From positions 14,634,502-14,696,501 of the forward strand of contig NC_049989.1 in the NCBI RefSeq assembly GCF_000003815.2: a stretch of 62,000 bases of DNA, in the 5' to 3' direction. The translations under genes and the position numbers were made by a program. Of this stretch, positions 45,052-55,771 are shown piece by piece. Numbering within the stretch: the stretch's first letter is position 1; each line of letters opens with the position of its first letter. Source of the DNA: Branchiostoma floridae. Taxonomy: Eukaryota > Chordata > Leptocardii > Amphioxiformes > Branchiostomatidae. The notes under the pieces are model-generated. The model was not told where the DNA came from. It made no database searches and worked only from the letters and a program-made list of their open reading frames with translations.

Positions 45052-45930
45052 TTAGGCCACGTTGATTTGATTATATGGATGACATCCGCGCTCGCACCAA
45101 TTTTCGGCCATTTCCAAAAAAAAAAGTTTTCGACCACACAATAAATTGTGCAAAGCAGCTGTAAAATGAGCACAAATATTCCGTAGATTGAAAAAAAAGT
45201 ATCAGAAAACAGATAAGTAATGCCATAGAATGCCAAAATGAATCTAAAGTCAAAGAATAAGATGTGAAAGGATAGAAAGAAAAAAAATCTATTGTTAGTT
45301 GGGGGAGATACCAGTACAGAAAATTCAGGTCCAGAGGATCATTTCCAGGTCCGGACATGAACCTGGACCTGATTGTCTGTGGAAACTTGAGAACTGGCAA
45401 TACTCAAAACAATGGTAATTGGTCAATTTTGCTACAAAGGAATCCGTTTGGTGGATTATTGGACTCCCACTGCATTTTAAAATCCCATCTCCATGTAATA
45501 AAGGCTAACTGTCTCTGTACCTTTGACTGTAGAAACTTGGTGCAATTGACTATAAAGTACTCTACTTGACTTCGCTCTTGTTGTCTTCTGGGCCCCCCGG
45601 TTAGACCCCAAATGGCTGCCGACATAGTGTGTCCATTTTGTAATTGGCGAAACCTGTTCCTCTATTTTTTTTCAGGTCTGTTTTTTGGGGGGATTGGTCC
45701 AAGAAGAAAAAAAAATGTTTTGCACCCGTATGATGTACTGGTCCATACACCTAACTGTTGGTAAACCATACTATGTGTGTTTAGTCCTATGTTCAACCTT
45801 CCTGGCCACTTTGATTTCTTACTGAAGGCAACTTTTTTTTTTTGCCAATCTTTTTTTTATTCGCTCGCTCGCATCAGTTTTGGAGTTCCCGGAGGATGTC
45901 ATCATATAATCAAATGAACATGGCCTTATT
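45052..45930. mobile_element. TIR element with TTTGATTATATGGATGACATCC ends carrying a nested hAT MITE
   Basis: The left end GGCCACGTTGATTTGATTAT and the right end ATAATCAAATGAACATGGCC are inverted, each with ATGACATCC inside. The middle (45297-45752) is a degraded copy of the 22590-23042 hAT MITE (GATACCAGTACAGAAAATTC). Confidence 0.75.
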
Positions 45931-46335
45931 ATGGCACTTTTGGGTGAGCGCTGATTGACGGTGCGGGCTAAATTCCCATTCGCTAACACTCTGACATCAA
46001 GATTGTTGTCGGTTGACTCTCTTGACACCTAAGACTATCCACATAGGCAACAATGTCGCGGGATAAAACGTACTGATTTGCATATGTAAACCATCCCTTT
46101 TGTTTTTAATGGCTTTTAACCGGAAAAGTGTTAATTGAAAACAACAACTGCTCGACTACTCGCACGTTGGCGTCCAGATTGACAATAGCTACGAACAATA
46201 CATTTTGTATATCTGAGCTATTTTGTGTTGCTTTAATAAGCTCTTGCGAAATTTCAACATTGCTGGTTATAATTTCTAACTTGAATCGTCCTTTGTTGTA
46301 AAATTGTGAACTTCAATAGCGACTGTTGTCATTTA

Positions 46336-46388
46336 TGACGTCATTATCCAAAACTGACGTCATAAAATGAAAGACGCTAGTGACGTCA
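46336..46388 (+). promoter_or_regulatory. Three CRE (TGACGTCA) palindromes upstream of the CBM48 gene
   Basis: Perfect TGACGTCA octamers occur at 46336-46343, 46355-46362 and 46381-46388. This is the consensus bound by CREB/ATF bZIP factors. Soon after comes CTCTTGAAG|GTAGGTAAG (about 46450), a strong splice donor that could end a non-coding first exon. That would place the CREs in a proximal promoter. The start site itself is inferred. Confidence 0.6.
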
Positions 46389-46409
46389 TTAGCTAGTGCA
46401 TTTCGCTCG

Positions 46410-46450
46410 TGATTTTATGCGAAGCGGACGTGCTTTAAATTTCTCTTGAA
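46410..46450 (+). other. Possible non-coding first exon of the CBM48 gene
   Basis: A short stretch after the CRE cluster ends in GAAG|GTAGGTAAG. A matching acceptor before the coding exon could be CTCTGATATAG near 47192, about 24 bases before the ATG. Only the splice motifs support this. Confidence 0.3.
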
Positions 46451-47215
46451 GGTAGGTAAGTTTTTGTTTCCTTGCGAACCGTTACCAGTACAAATGCGTT
46501 AAGACTTATATATTTATCTATCGCCAAATGCGACAAAGCACTTTACTTGAAGTAAAAGTGTTACAAAAGTAAATAGCTGGATGAAAATCCAATGTGTAAC
46601 GTTATCTAACCAACTGAAATTTTGAGCATGTTTTGTAAGAGCACACACACATGTACCGAAGTTTCGTTGTTGTATCCTCGTTGCAAGTTTGATTTAATAT
46701 TTGGAGTGAGCCGTCTACAAGAGAAGAAAACTGAATGTTTGTTAAGTTCAAGAAACAAACGTGTGACTGAAGTATGGTAAATCGTTGACGTTTTTATGAC
46801 GAAACTTCTTTGTCTTCAAAATTATGTCACGAAGTTTTTACTACGGGTCGGAGCAACTGAGAAGACTGGCTCTCAATGCAAAACAACGATTGTCACTGTG
46901 CTTGTAACATAATATATGTACTGTCGCTATATTATCACACGCAATGATCGCGCTGTTTCGAAATTATCACACTAGACCAGAACAAGTAGCTTTCATAATG
47001 ATAAAAGCTCCTTGTTCTAGAACTGGAACGGTGTCAGCACCGCGTCTGACTATGATTGAATTCTAGAACAGAATTGTTCACATACAAACAGAAGTTTAGT
47101 CCTGATACTTATCGCGACGACTAGCTATTGTCTAGGGTACAAATTACCTGAGTTTTCAGGGTGACACACTGACGTATCTATTCTCTGATATAGTTTTTAT
47201 CTGCCTGAGATCGAG

Positions 47216-50200
47216 ATGTCAAGCGAAGCAATGAAGGAAGGCCCCCTGACGGGAAAGTCAGGCAGTGCAGACCACCTCGACCATGGCGATGCCGCATCCA
47301 GGGTAAACTTTGTAATATAATGCTTTATGATATTTATTGAATACCATTGTCAATGATTGCACTTCGTGCCCCCCTCCCCCCTCGACAGGAAACTTTGCAT
47401 GCATTTTTTTTTTAATTATTACCTTTGTGAAGTTTGTCTAAAGATATCCATCTGTTTTCCTTATATTCTGTGAAGGTTTAAAAATAAGTAAAAGTCTCTG
47501 ACAGAGTAAGATGTTTCTAAGTACATTTGCTGTCTTTTGTTACTGAACTGTGAAGACAAGTGGGCCTTCAGTTTCAGACTTTTACAAACTTTTAAGTTCA
47601 TTGAAGTTCATCCGTATTGGTAGAAGTCCTTCAGATCAAAGTTGAACTGTAACTTCTGACACAAAAATTGGACTTCCCAAATTGTCAACTGTCCAATTTT
47701 TTGCAAGACAATACTCAGAAAAATGTGATAATGTTGACCAAGCCTTTATTTCTCCTCAGACGATGCTGGCTCAAACAAAGCCTGTCACACTAGTCCTGAA
47801 GGGTGTGTTCAGTGAGGAGATTTTCATCTTCGGGAGTTGGGATTCATGGCAGAACGGCAGTAAGGTCACCAAAAGGTGAGATTTGTGTAACAGTCATCAT
47901 CATCTATAGATTAAAGGTGGCATCTCACTGCACTTGGGGCACTGGTGCGGCACTGCGGGGTTTAAAAGATTATTGAACGGATCCGGATTTCAAAGGTAAA
48001 GAATGAATTTTCTCGAACGTTTTGTGTATTTTGTTGTCTTCTGGGTCATACTTTTACGTACTACGTAATGTTTAAATTATTTTTAAAAAATTCAGCGAAA
48101 ATAACACAACAGTGCCGCAGTGCACAAACCCTGCAGTGCCGCATCGGTGCCACAAGTACGGTGAGAAACCACCTCTAGACTTACAGAACATAGTGATCCC
48201 CTCGTTTATTTTTGTCTTAATTGTTCTCCAAGTGTCGTGTTTTGGTTTGAAATGTTTTCTGTGTTGCAGTTATGCAGTCCATTTGAGAAAAGTTGAAAAA
48301 AGATATTTATGATGTTAACGAAATCCAGCAAGGTTCAACAGAATTGAACAGTAGTAGCCTAGTTTTAATAGACTCTCCAAGCAGACGTTGTTGGGGAAAA
48401 TCGTGACCTTTTTCTTATATGCCATTTGGGGAGGCTGGTAAAAACATACGGCATATTATTATAAGGTAAAGGTCACGATTTTCCCCACATACCTCTGCTT
48501 GGAGAGTAAGAAGCCTCCATTTACCCTAATTGTTGACTCACTCACTGTGTCGTTTACAATAGGTATACTCTAACAGATGTTTGTTTGCATAACGTTATGT
48601 ATTTCTTTTTTTTTAGTGACAGGGATGACGAATATCAGATTGACCTGAAACTTGGAGCTGGGCGATACGAGTTCAAATATAAGACCGCCACTGGACACTG
48701 GTTCCACAACGAGGACATGGTAAATACACATGCGGTCATTGGTTCTACACTGTAGTTTATTCAAAAAGGCAGCAGCCATTGCCAGAGTTGGACAAGTTGT
48801 CAAAACGTCACTTGCTCTACTGTTGGGCAAGTACATGGTCATTTTTACTGGCCCAAACCAACTTTTTGGTAGGTTGAATGTAGGTGTAAAAATGGTTCCA
48901 AACATTTCTTACACACACGCAAACGTGCACACACACACATGCACACACATACATCCTATACATGCAGTGCAACTTGCAAGAATGCCTTGCTATATATCAA
49001 TTAAATAACCTATTTTCTCTTACTTCAGCCCACAACTATGAACGTCTTCGGAACCCTGAACAACATCTTGGATGTACCGGCTGTTCCCTCTGCGGCCAAG
49101 GACGAGGTAGCCTCTGCGGCCAAGGACGAGGTAGCCTCTGCGGCCAAGGACGAGGTAGCCTCTGCCGTCAAGGACGGGGTTCCCTCTGCCGCCAAGGACG
49201 GGGTTCCCTCTGCTGCCAATGACGGGGTTCCCTCTGCCGCCAAGGACGGAGTTCCCTCTGCCACCAAGGACGGGGTTCCCTCTGCCACCAAGGACGGGGT
49301 TCCCTCTGCCGCACAGGACGGGGTTCCCTCTGCCGCCAAGGACGGGGTTCCCTCTGCCACCAGGGTCGAGGTTCCCTCTGCCGTCAAGGACGGGGTTCCC
49401 TCTGCCGCCAAGGACGGGGTTCCCTCTGCCACCAAGGACGGGGTTCCCTCTGCCACCAAGGACGGGGTTCCCTCTGCCACCAAGGGCGGGGTTCCCTCTG
49501 CCGTCAAGGACGGGGTTCCCTCTGCCACCAAGGACGGGGTTCCCTCTGCCACCAAGGGCGGGGTTCCCTCTGCCACCAAGGACGGGGTTCCCTCTGCCAC
49601 CAAGGACGGGGTTCCCTCTGCCACCAAGGACGGGGTTCCCTCTGCCGCCAAGGACGGGGTTCCCTCTGCCACCAAGGACGGGGTTCCCTCTGCCACCAAG
49701 GATGGGGTTCCCTCTGCTGCACAGGACGGGGTTCCCTCTGCCACCAAGGACGGGGTTCCCTCTGCCACCAAGGACGGGGTTCCCTCTGCCACCAAGGACG
49801 GGGTTCCCTCTGCCACCAAGGACGGGGTTCCCTCTGCCGTCAAGGATGGGGTTCCCTCTGCCGCCAAGGACGGGGTTCCCTCTGCTGCACAGGACGGGGT
49901 TCCCTCTGCTGCCAAGGATGGGGTTCCCTCTTCCGCCAAGGACGGGGTTCCCTCTGCCGCCAAGGATGGGGTTCCCTCTGCCGCCAAGGACGGGGTTCCC
50001 TCTGCTGCACAGGACGGGGTTCCCTCTGCTGCCAAGGATGGGGTTCCCTCTTCCGCCAAGGACGGGGTTCCCTCTGCCACCAAGGACGGGGTTCCCTCTG
50101 CTGCCAAGGACGGGGTTCCCTCTGCCACCAAGGACGGGGTTCCCTCTGCCGTCAAGGACGGGGTTCCCTCTGCAATGGATCAGAAGATTCTGAAAGCCGA

Positions 50201-50342
50201 GGATAAGACGACCATTGTTCCCACTTCAAACAATGACAACTCTGCGAAAGATAAGAGCACTCGCTGCGGCTGCTTCAGAGGCCTTTGGAAGGCTCTGTTT
50301 AGCCGGAAGAAGAAGTCCCAAAAGGCATCGTCAGTCAGCTGA
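47216..50342 (+). CDS. CBM48 (AMPK-beta-type glycogen-binding) protein with ~45 tandem octapeptide repeats
   Basis: Four exons, 47216-47302, 47760-47875, 48617-48719 and 49029-50342, give 539 residues plus TGA; all splice sites and phases fit. Residues about 36-118 form a CBM48 domain: TLVLKG, IFIFGSWDSW, YQIDLKLGAGRYEFKYK, GHWFH, and a closing GTLNNILDV. The carbohydrate-contacting residues of AMPK beta (Trp100, Lys126, Trp133, Asn150) align with W59, K88, W96 and N113/N114. Residues about 119-484 are tandem octads of consensus VPSATKDG; the first few are VASAAKDE. The last 55 residues include RCGCFRGLWKALFSRKKK, a Cys pair, short amphipathic segment and basic cluster that could bind membranes. 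The protein lacks the C-terminal AMPK-beta domain, so it is not an AMPK subunit. Function is unknown; glycogen binding is inferred from residues. The start is the first ATG of an open exon. Confidence 0.85.
47915..48179. mobile_element. MITE in intron 2 of the CBM48 gene
   Basis: Left GGTGGCATCTCACTGCAC with GGGCACTGGTGCGGCACTGC; right GCAGTGCCGCATCGGTGCC and GAGAAACCACC, inverted repeats over about 45 bases. Confidence 0.8.
48372..48507. mobile_element. Short MITE with ACTCTCCAAGCAGA ends
   Basis: ACTCTCCAAGCAGACGT and GGGGAAAATCGTGACCTTT at the left are inverted at the right (AAAGGTCACGATTTTCCCC, CTCTGCTTGGAGAGT). 136 bp, intron 2 of the CBM48 gene. An isolated end-like ATCTGCTTGGAGAG lies near 54666. 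Confidence 0.88.
49083..50170 (+). repeat. Coding 24-bp minisatellite (about 45 units)
   Basis: Tandem 24-bp unit, typically GACGGGGTTCCCTCTGCC plus RCCAAG, nearly all exact multiples of 24 so the frame is kept. Variation is mainly at one codon (Ala, Thr, Val or Gln-containing AAQD). A five-unit block of 120 bp (about 49861-49980) is repeated next to itself (49981-50100), showing higher-order duplication. Several other frames stay open only because the unit lacks stops in them. Confidence 0.97.
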
Positions 50343-50702
50343 GACACAATGGGGGCATTCAATGAGTTTTGATAGACTGTATTTTACTATTCTAGTATCT
50401 TGTTGGCTTTAGGATGCCATTGCTTAAATTAATGTCTCTGGATATGATAACTGGGGCAAAAAGAGGCAGTTACAACTGCAGTATGTGGATATCATATTGT
50501 TTTGTAGTTGTTAAGATGCCATACTGTTAATGCAAACCATATGTTGTTGCAACATTACTTTCTGACAATACCATAATCAGTGGCAGACTCTGTTTCATGT
50601 ATGTTGACTAAATGTACAGAAGTGGTACATGGCGTGTTGTGCCTTGATGTTGTTTAGGAGTCATGCAACACAAACAACAAACTAGAAAACAGCATCATGA
50701 TG

Positions 50703-53700
50703 TCATGTTGGACTGTACAATAAGTTATGCAGAGACAGGGATGTGAGGTACTGTACAAGCAGGCACACAGCAACCAGGCCACAGGACACGTCTTGTCTGG
50801 TACCCAGGGTAACTGGAGGGAAATATAAATGGAAGATGTAACGTTAACGTTGATAACATTATGAATTCCAGCCACGTTCAAGGCGGAATAAAAATTCTAA
50901 ATTGAAATTATGCGGCTCCAGATGTCTTAAGTTACTGTTTGATGATTGATTGATAGGTGGATCAGGTAATGTAAGTTCATAGGATCATGCCATGAAAATA
51001 TCTGTAGAGGAGGGTAAAGGTAAAGGAAGACTGCCATAGTCTTAGTAAGGCCCAATCTAGACACAGTTTTTACCGATATCTGTGGAGATGTCGGGAGGGA
51101 TCTGGAACGTTGGCTGCGGGACACCAGTGGCACTTGCAGTCATAAACAGCTATATAGCCTGATGAGCCCACGTGATATGCTAATGAGCCCTCCCAAAGTC
51201 AGGACACATCTACACGCCCACAGAAGCTGTCGGGGACCCCTGCCAAGCTATCAGGGACCCCTGCTAAGCTATTGGGCGAATGCTCCGGAACTGTCGGGAG
51301 AAATTCTGCCGATATCTTGACAGCGATATTGCAGCTCCCTGTAGACACTGAAAAAAAAGCTGTCGGCGAGAGGTTGTCGGCTCGCAGATATCGGGAAAAA
51401 CTGTGTCTAGATCGTGCCTTAGTCCCCTAGGCCACAGAGCCACTGTGTCTAGGGCACCTTATTGGAAGGCATAGCCCAACCCTCAACTCCCACCACCTTT
51501 TACATGTACCTCCCCAAGCAAAGTCAGGTACCCATTTTAACACCTGGGTGGAGTGAGCAAAGTCGTGTAAAGTGCCTTTCCCAAGGGCACTAGATTGGTA
51601 GCTTGACAGTTTTAAAAGGACCTCTAGGTTCTTGGCTAAACACCCCACAGCTACACCACATGACCCCACAATAACGGACAAGTTGAAAGAGATGGGAGTT
51701 TACTGGGAGCTCACCTCTCATCGCCAGTGAGTTACATGTGAAGACAAACATCCTGGTGAGACCCAGGTACACCGTGCTGTTGGTCTCACCCCAGATGACC
51801 GCTGGGATGACCAGTAACTTCCCAAAACTGGACAGCAACAGAGCACGAACCACTGAAGAAAAGCTGGGGAAAAAAACAACGTTTGTCTGTGTGAGTCTTA
51901 CCTAAAAGAACAAAGTGGTGATTTATTCAGATCACTGGGTTTTCAGCATTCGGCAGTTCTAAAATGGTCTGGGTACCATCCGATTCCTACCGGGACTTCT
52001 AGCCTTTGCTGCATTAGGTAAAAATCAGGGCAACAAGCAGGGTTGTTTCCAGCTTTGGATTTTTTTCCATGCCACTCATTGTTTGGGAGCCCATGCATGT
52101 TGTTGATTTTCCTTTTTCCATTCTAAACATGTCATTTCAAGCTTATGAAAAAAAAAGATTTTCCAAAGTTCCATGTCATGAAGTTCATATTTTTATTTGA
52201 ATATTATGCTTTCTAAACTAGGTAAATAAAATCATTCAACTTCATTGACTAAAAGTGTGGAATAGATTCCCCTACCTTACATCAGGAAACAGCACCTCTC
52301 TGCTAACCCACAACAGCAGCATACAGCATCCAAGGAACACGGCCAACTCTGAGAGAGAAGGAAAGAAAAGCAGATGTATCTATAGCGGACCACCTTTCCG
52401 CAGTCGCTCAGTGATAGCTTTAGCATGATACACTTTCTCACACATGGTAGTTTGAGACCAATTAGTTGTACAGACGTCTTTAATCAGCAAAAAGACACTT
52501 GAATGAAAATCAAGGTGGTGAACAATCTAAACCCATACTATTCCCCCAGGCCTCATTTTATCTTAAAATTTTCAATTTTTGAATTATGAAATTGTCCCTA
52601 CATAGAATGACAGACTCTGGGGAAAACCTTTAGCCCGGATGCCATTCATTATACATTGTACTAAAAAAGAAAAAAATTTGAGACTTTTACAAACACATCA
52701 TGACCAAAACCTCACAACACTGGTATCCAGGCTAGAAAACTCAAGCCTGCAATCCAGTATTGTTTAAGCTTAAGTCCACTTCCAATACGAGCGATCGCTG
52801 TTGTTGTTTATATCCGGGGTATTGGACGGTTGTTGCCTACCAGGACGTCAGTAGATTGGATAAAAAATTGATATTCAAATTAGCGATTCAAATTACTGGT
52901 TAATGTTTAAATCAATCATTTGGAAAACACCTGCTTTTTGCCTACCACTGCGTCACCGTGACATCATCGCGATCGCTCGTATGGCAAGGTAGCATGTGAC
53001 TGTTAGAAGTGGCTAGAACCTACTACGTGTGGTAACAACACTGACATCTATGCTAGGAGAAAACCCAGGAACTGACCGACTGTTGCCAGGAGGAACATGA
53101 GGTAGAAGTCCCACTCCAGAGCGTAGAAGCCCAACTGGTGTTGTTGTGAGTCTGTGGTGTCAGCTGACTTCAGCTGGGCCCACTTGATGTAGGCATCACA
53201 CAGCAGACAGATCACAGACAGTCTCCAGTGGAACTGGGGGAGGGGGGTTGTACTGTTAGGAATATCTCAACACAATTCAATCTCTACATCTGGGTAAAAA
53301 ATCGGAGACTTAAATTCCCAGGCTTTTTGAGCAATATCTATTGCTCTTCTTTAGCGTTACTAGAATGAACTGGCATCCAAGTGGACAAGACATGTCTGAG
53401 AAGCTTTACTCTCAGTCTCAGCTATAATGTATATACTGTACTAGTACATGATTGAAGGTCAGCACAGAAGGGTTTAAATATCGGGTGTATTTGCAGCCAG
53501 TAGGTACGTAATTTTTTGGAGTAATGAGGCTGATTTACGCGATCGAACACAAGACCCCCATTTTATGTCAATTCCGAAAGATGAATTCGTGAATTCTTTG
53601 TCTGGCTTCAGCCTCCGGTCATCCTTAGGTGGTCTCCCATCCAAGTACTGACCGAGATCAAGGGGATCGGGAGTATCAACACTAGTGCTCAGTGTACCTT

Positions 53701-54320
53701 TATAACCTTAACAACTGTATGCTCATGTAGAACATAGGTCGGGATTAGGACCACTCACGTTAAGGTAATCATAATCATAAAGATGTAATTTGTGTAACGT
53801 TACCTGTATATCACTGTTGAGCAGGATGTGTCTGTAGGCCTGTGGTTTGTGTAGAAGTGCATCCAGTAGCACCAGCACAGGGTCGAACTCTACATACTTA
53901 TCCACAACCTGTTCACACTGGTCCTGGGGAAGGGAAACAAGATAGTTAGACATAGGGACAGGGTCGAACTCTACATACTTATCCACTACCTGTTCACAAT
54001 GGTCCTGGAGAGACATGGTAGTTATATGATAGACTGTAGGACAGTGTGATCTATCTATGATAGTATGTACACTACTAGTGCACTTCCGGGTTGGAGAACA
54101 GCACTGAGTTCAAGGTGAGCGAAGAAGTAACATTACCCCTTAAAACTGCAGACACTGTAGGCAATTCAACAATTCATAATAAAGGATATGAAAAAGCAGC
54201 AACTTCGTTGAACTAGCTAACTCTACTTACGCAGTGAGAGATTTTCAAATTGCCGCCTCCGAAGTCTCTGTACAGCTCCTCTGCCCCCCTCCCACATTCG
54301 ATACATGTGTATTTCTTCAT
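50703..54320 (-). CDS. ARV1: ARV1 ER sterol/lipid homeostasis protein, six exons
   Basis: ARV1 is an ER membrane protein of the ARV family, involved in sterol trafficking and GPI-anchor synthesis. Exons in coding order: 54320-54231, 53923-53804, 53233-53077, 52348-52276, 51863-51715, 50812-50703; phases fit and give 232 residues plus TGA (human 271, with a longer N terminus). The ARV homology domain is clear: YTCIECGRGAEELYRDF, then HCDQCEQVVDKYVEFDPV, with CxxC pairs at 6/9 and 30/33, then KPQAYRHILLN. Downstream LLLSSFGKLLVIPAVIWGE and several hydrophobic helices match the membrane part. For exon 5 I chose acceptor TTTCCCCAG because the nearer TTCAG breaks the frame. An upstream partial duplicate of exon 2 adds a second in-frame acceptor. 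The 3' end converges with the CBM48 gene. Confidence 0.93.
50888..50893 (+). promoter_or_regulatory. Candidate polyadenylation signal for the CBM48 gene
   Basis: AATAAA about 550 bases after the stop. It lies within the last intron of ARV1 on the other strand, so use of this signal would make the two 3' ends overlap. Confidence 0.35.
51046..51421. mobile_element. MITE in the last ARV1 intron (TAAGGC ends)
   Basis: TAAGGCCCAATCTAGACACA then GTTTTTACCGATATCTG at the left; CAGATATCGGGAAAAACTGT then GTCTAGATCGTGCCTTA at the right. About 376 bp, non-coding. Confidence 0.85.
51423..51670. mobile_element. SINE-like repeat in ARV1 intron
   Basis: Shares a CCTTTCCCA-containing core with 40690-40860. 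Directly follows the MITE at 51046-51421. Confidence 0.45.
52631..52734. mobile_element. Short relative of the TAGCCTGGGTACC MITE
   Basis: TAGCCCGGATGCCATTCATT at the left and ACTGGTATCCAGGCTA at the right are similar to the ends of 35159-35590. About 104 bp. Confidence 0.65.
52785..52982. mobile_element. Inverted-repeat element with ATACGAGCGATCGC ends
   Basis: ATACGAGCGATCGC and GCGATCGCTCGTAT are perfect inverted 14-mers about 200 bp apart in an ARV1 intron. No target duplication was established. Confidence 0.65.
53924..54004 (-). repeat. In-frame partial duplicate of ARV1 exon 2
   Basis: The 5' part of exon 2 (GACCA(G/T)TGTGAACAGGT through GAGTTCGACCCTGT) and its CCAG acceptor are repeated exactly 81 bases upstream. 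The 27 codons between the two acceptors are open: DHCEQVVDKYVEFDPV followed by PMSNYLVSLPQ, leading straight into the normal exon. The distal acceptor has a weaker pyrimidine tract than the normal one (TTTCCCTTCCCCAG). Confidence 0.9.
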
Positions 54321-55453
54321 TCTTCTGGATCTTTCAAAACAAGCACGACAGTTTTGAATGTTGCTTTATAGGCAAAGGATAATAGACAGTGAAATTGAAC
54401 GACTTTCATTCAGTAAATACAACAGCATCAGACAAATTGAAGTGTTGTCAGTTCGTCTTGATCTTGTGGGGATTGGAAAATCCGTCTGCTGGGTTAGCGG
54501 TGTAAAAGCGCCTCCTGTCGAAGTGTGTAATAAATACAGAGGTCTTTGTTGCTAGTGTAGAAGCGACCCCTAACAGATCCTAATAGCACTGCAGGTATGT
54601 TGTCGCGTAATAAAACGGTGTTATGAGGTCTTAAAAGAATGTCGTTGCCGTTATGTCGACCAACATCTGCTTGGAGAGCGCAGACAACATTCTTGCAGTA
54701 CCGATTGAGTCCTCTAGAGGTCGCTTTCCTAGGGCAAGAGCAACTGGCTTACTGCAAAGGGTACAAACTATGAGAGGGAGTGCTTTTTCAGCAGTCCATC
54801 AAAAGTTACAATGCTGAAGTTGAGCAACTACATTACTACATCTTTCAATTCAAATCATTGCCGTTGTTTCAGCTTCCAGAGCTCTAGTGAATTACACTGA
54901 GACCACAAACGACAAATGGCATCATATATGGTCCTTTATTGAAATTTATAAAGAATTTACATAAACTATCAATACAAACTCTACTGGCACATACAAGTAA
55001 AAATAAAAGAGACCCCTTTTTGGAATAGGAAGTTGTAACTAACTTTAAATAAAAAAAACTCATGTACTCTTGTATATGTACATGAGTATTGTAACAAGAA
55101 AAGAAGTCAAACAGCATTCAGCATATTTTCTTTGTTGGACATAGGATGTCATCGTTCATATGGAAGTCAACTTGTGAGAAGTTTCCTGTACTGTAGTTAT
55201 TTTGACGTCCTATCACAGGTATTACTTGATACAAGTATTTGTTATTACCACATGTTTACATGTACTATTTTAGTTTATATAACGTTACTAACATAGAAGG
55301 CAGCTACATGTATGTACAGACAATATCAATTGCTAAACAATCCAGTAGTCTGATGGCCTGGTATTCATTCTATTCTAGCTCGAGTTTGCTCTTCTTATTG
55401 CTTCTATGCAGAGAATTGTGCCCCGTCCCCATTAAAATGTTTGGTCCTTAAGC
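54321..55453. other. Intergenic DNA between SGF29 and ARV1, including probable SGF29 3' UTR
   Basis: No exon seen apart from the ARV1 start. It likely contains the ARV1 promoter and the distal SGF29 3' UTR, with the minus-strand AATAAA at 54935-54940. Confidence 0.5.
54935..54940 (-). promoter_or_regulatory. Candidate polyadenylation signal for SGF29
   Basis: AATAAA on the minus strand about 1.3 kb after the SGF29 stop and just upstream of ARV1. The choice is inferred; SGF29 may use a nearer variant signal. Confidence 0.3.
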
Positions 55454-55771
55454 TAAGGGCACAACCCGCTGTACGTGTAAATACGTGCTGTCTACGTGCC
55501 AAAACATGGGCAATCTTTTGGGATTCAGAAGTGGTAAGTTCCGCCTCCGTACGAACTATATAGTGGGGAATCCGACAGATTGGGATCACGCAGACATGCC
55601 GTAGAACTTTACGTGCAGGCAAAACTTTGTGTGCCATCGGGCCGCGGATTCACCCCCGTATAGGCAACAAGCCTGCCCTGTACAGTCTGAACATTTTCAG
55701 AAATACGTGGTGGACGTGGCCTTAAAAAAAAAAGTATGGACAAATTGCACGTAAAGCAGGTTGTGCTCTTA
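55454..55771. mobile_element. MITE with TAAGGGCACAACCCGC ends, copy 2
   Basis: Same family as 6012-6247. It has an extra segment of about 80 bases (GATTCAGAAGTGGTAAGTTC to CGCAGACATGCCG) after CAATCTTTTGG, where copy 1 reads on directly. Confidence 0.8.

Noticed and set aside
49025-50155. 376-residue open frame on the minus strand across the repeat array (AEGTPSL octads)
   Set aside because: It is the antisense of the 24-bp coding minisatellite; the unit simply lacks stops in that frame. The plus-strand frame has splice sites and a CBM48 domain upstream.
49219-50193. 324-residue plus-strand frame with RTGFPLPP repeats
   Set aside because: Shifted frame of the same minisatellite; no start context, no domain, no splice support.
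51715-51853. ARV1 exon 5 starting at the TTCAG acceptor
   Set aside because: It gives the wrong phase for VRALLLSSFGKLL. TTTTTTTCCCCAG ten bases upstream restores the frame with exon 4.
51966-52734. One large MITE from CTGGGTACCATCC to GGTATCCAGGCTA
   Set aside because: It would contain an ARV1 coding exon (52276-52348). The nearer TAGCCCGGATGCC at 52631 is a better left end.
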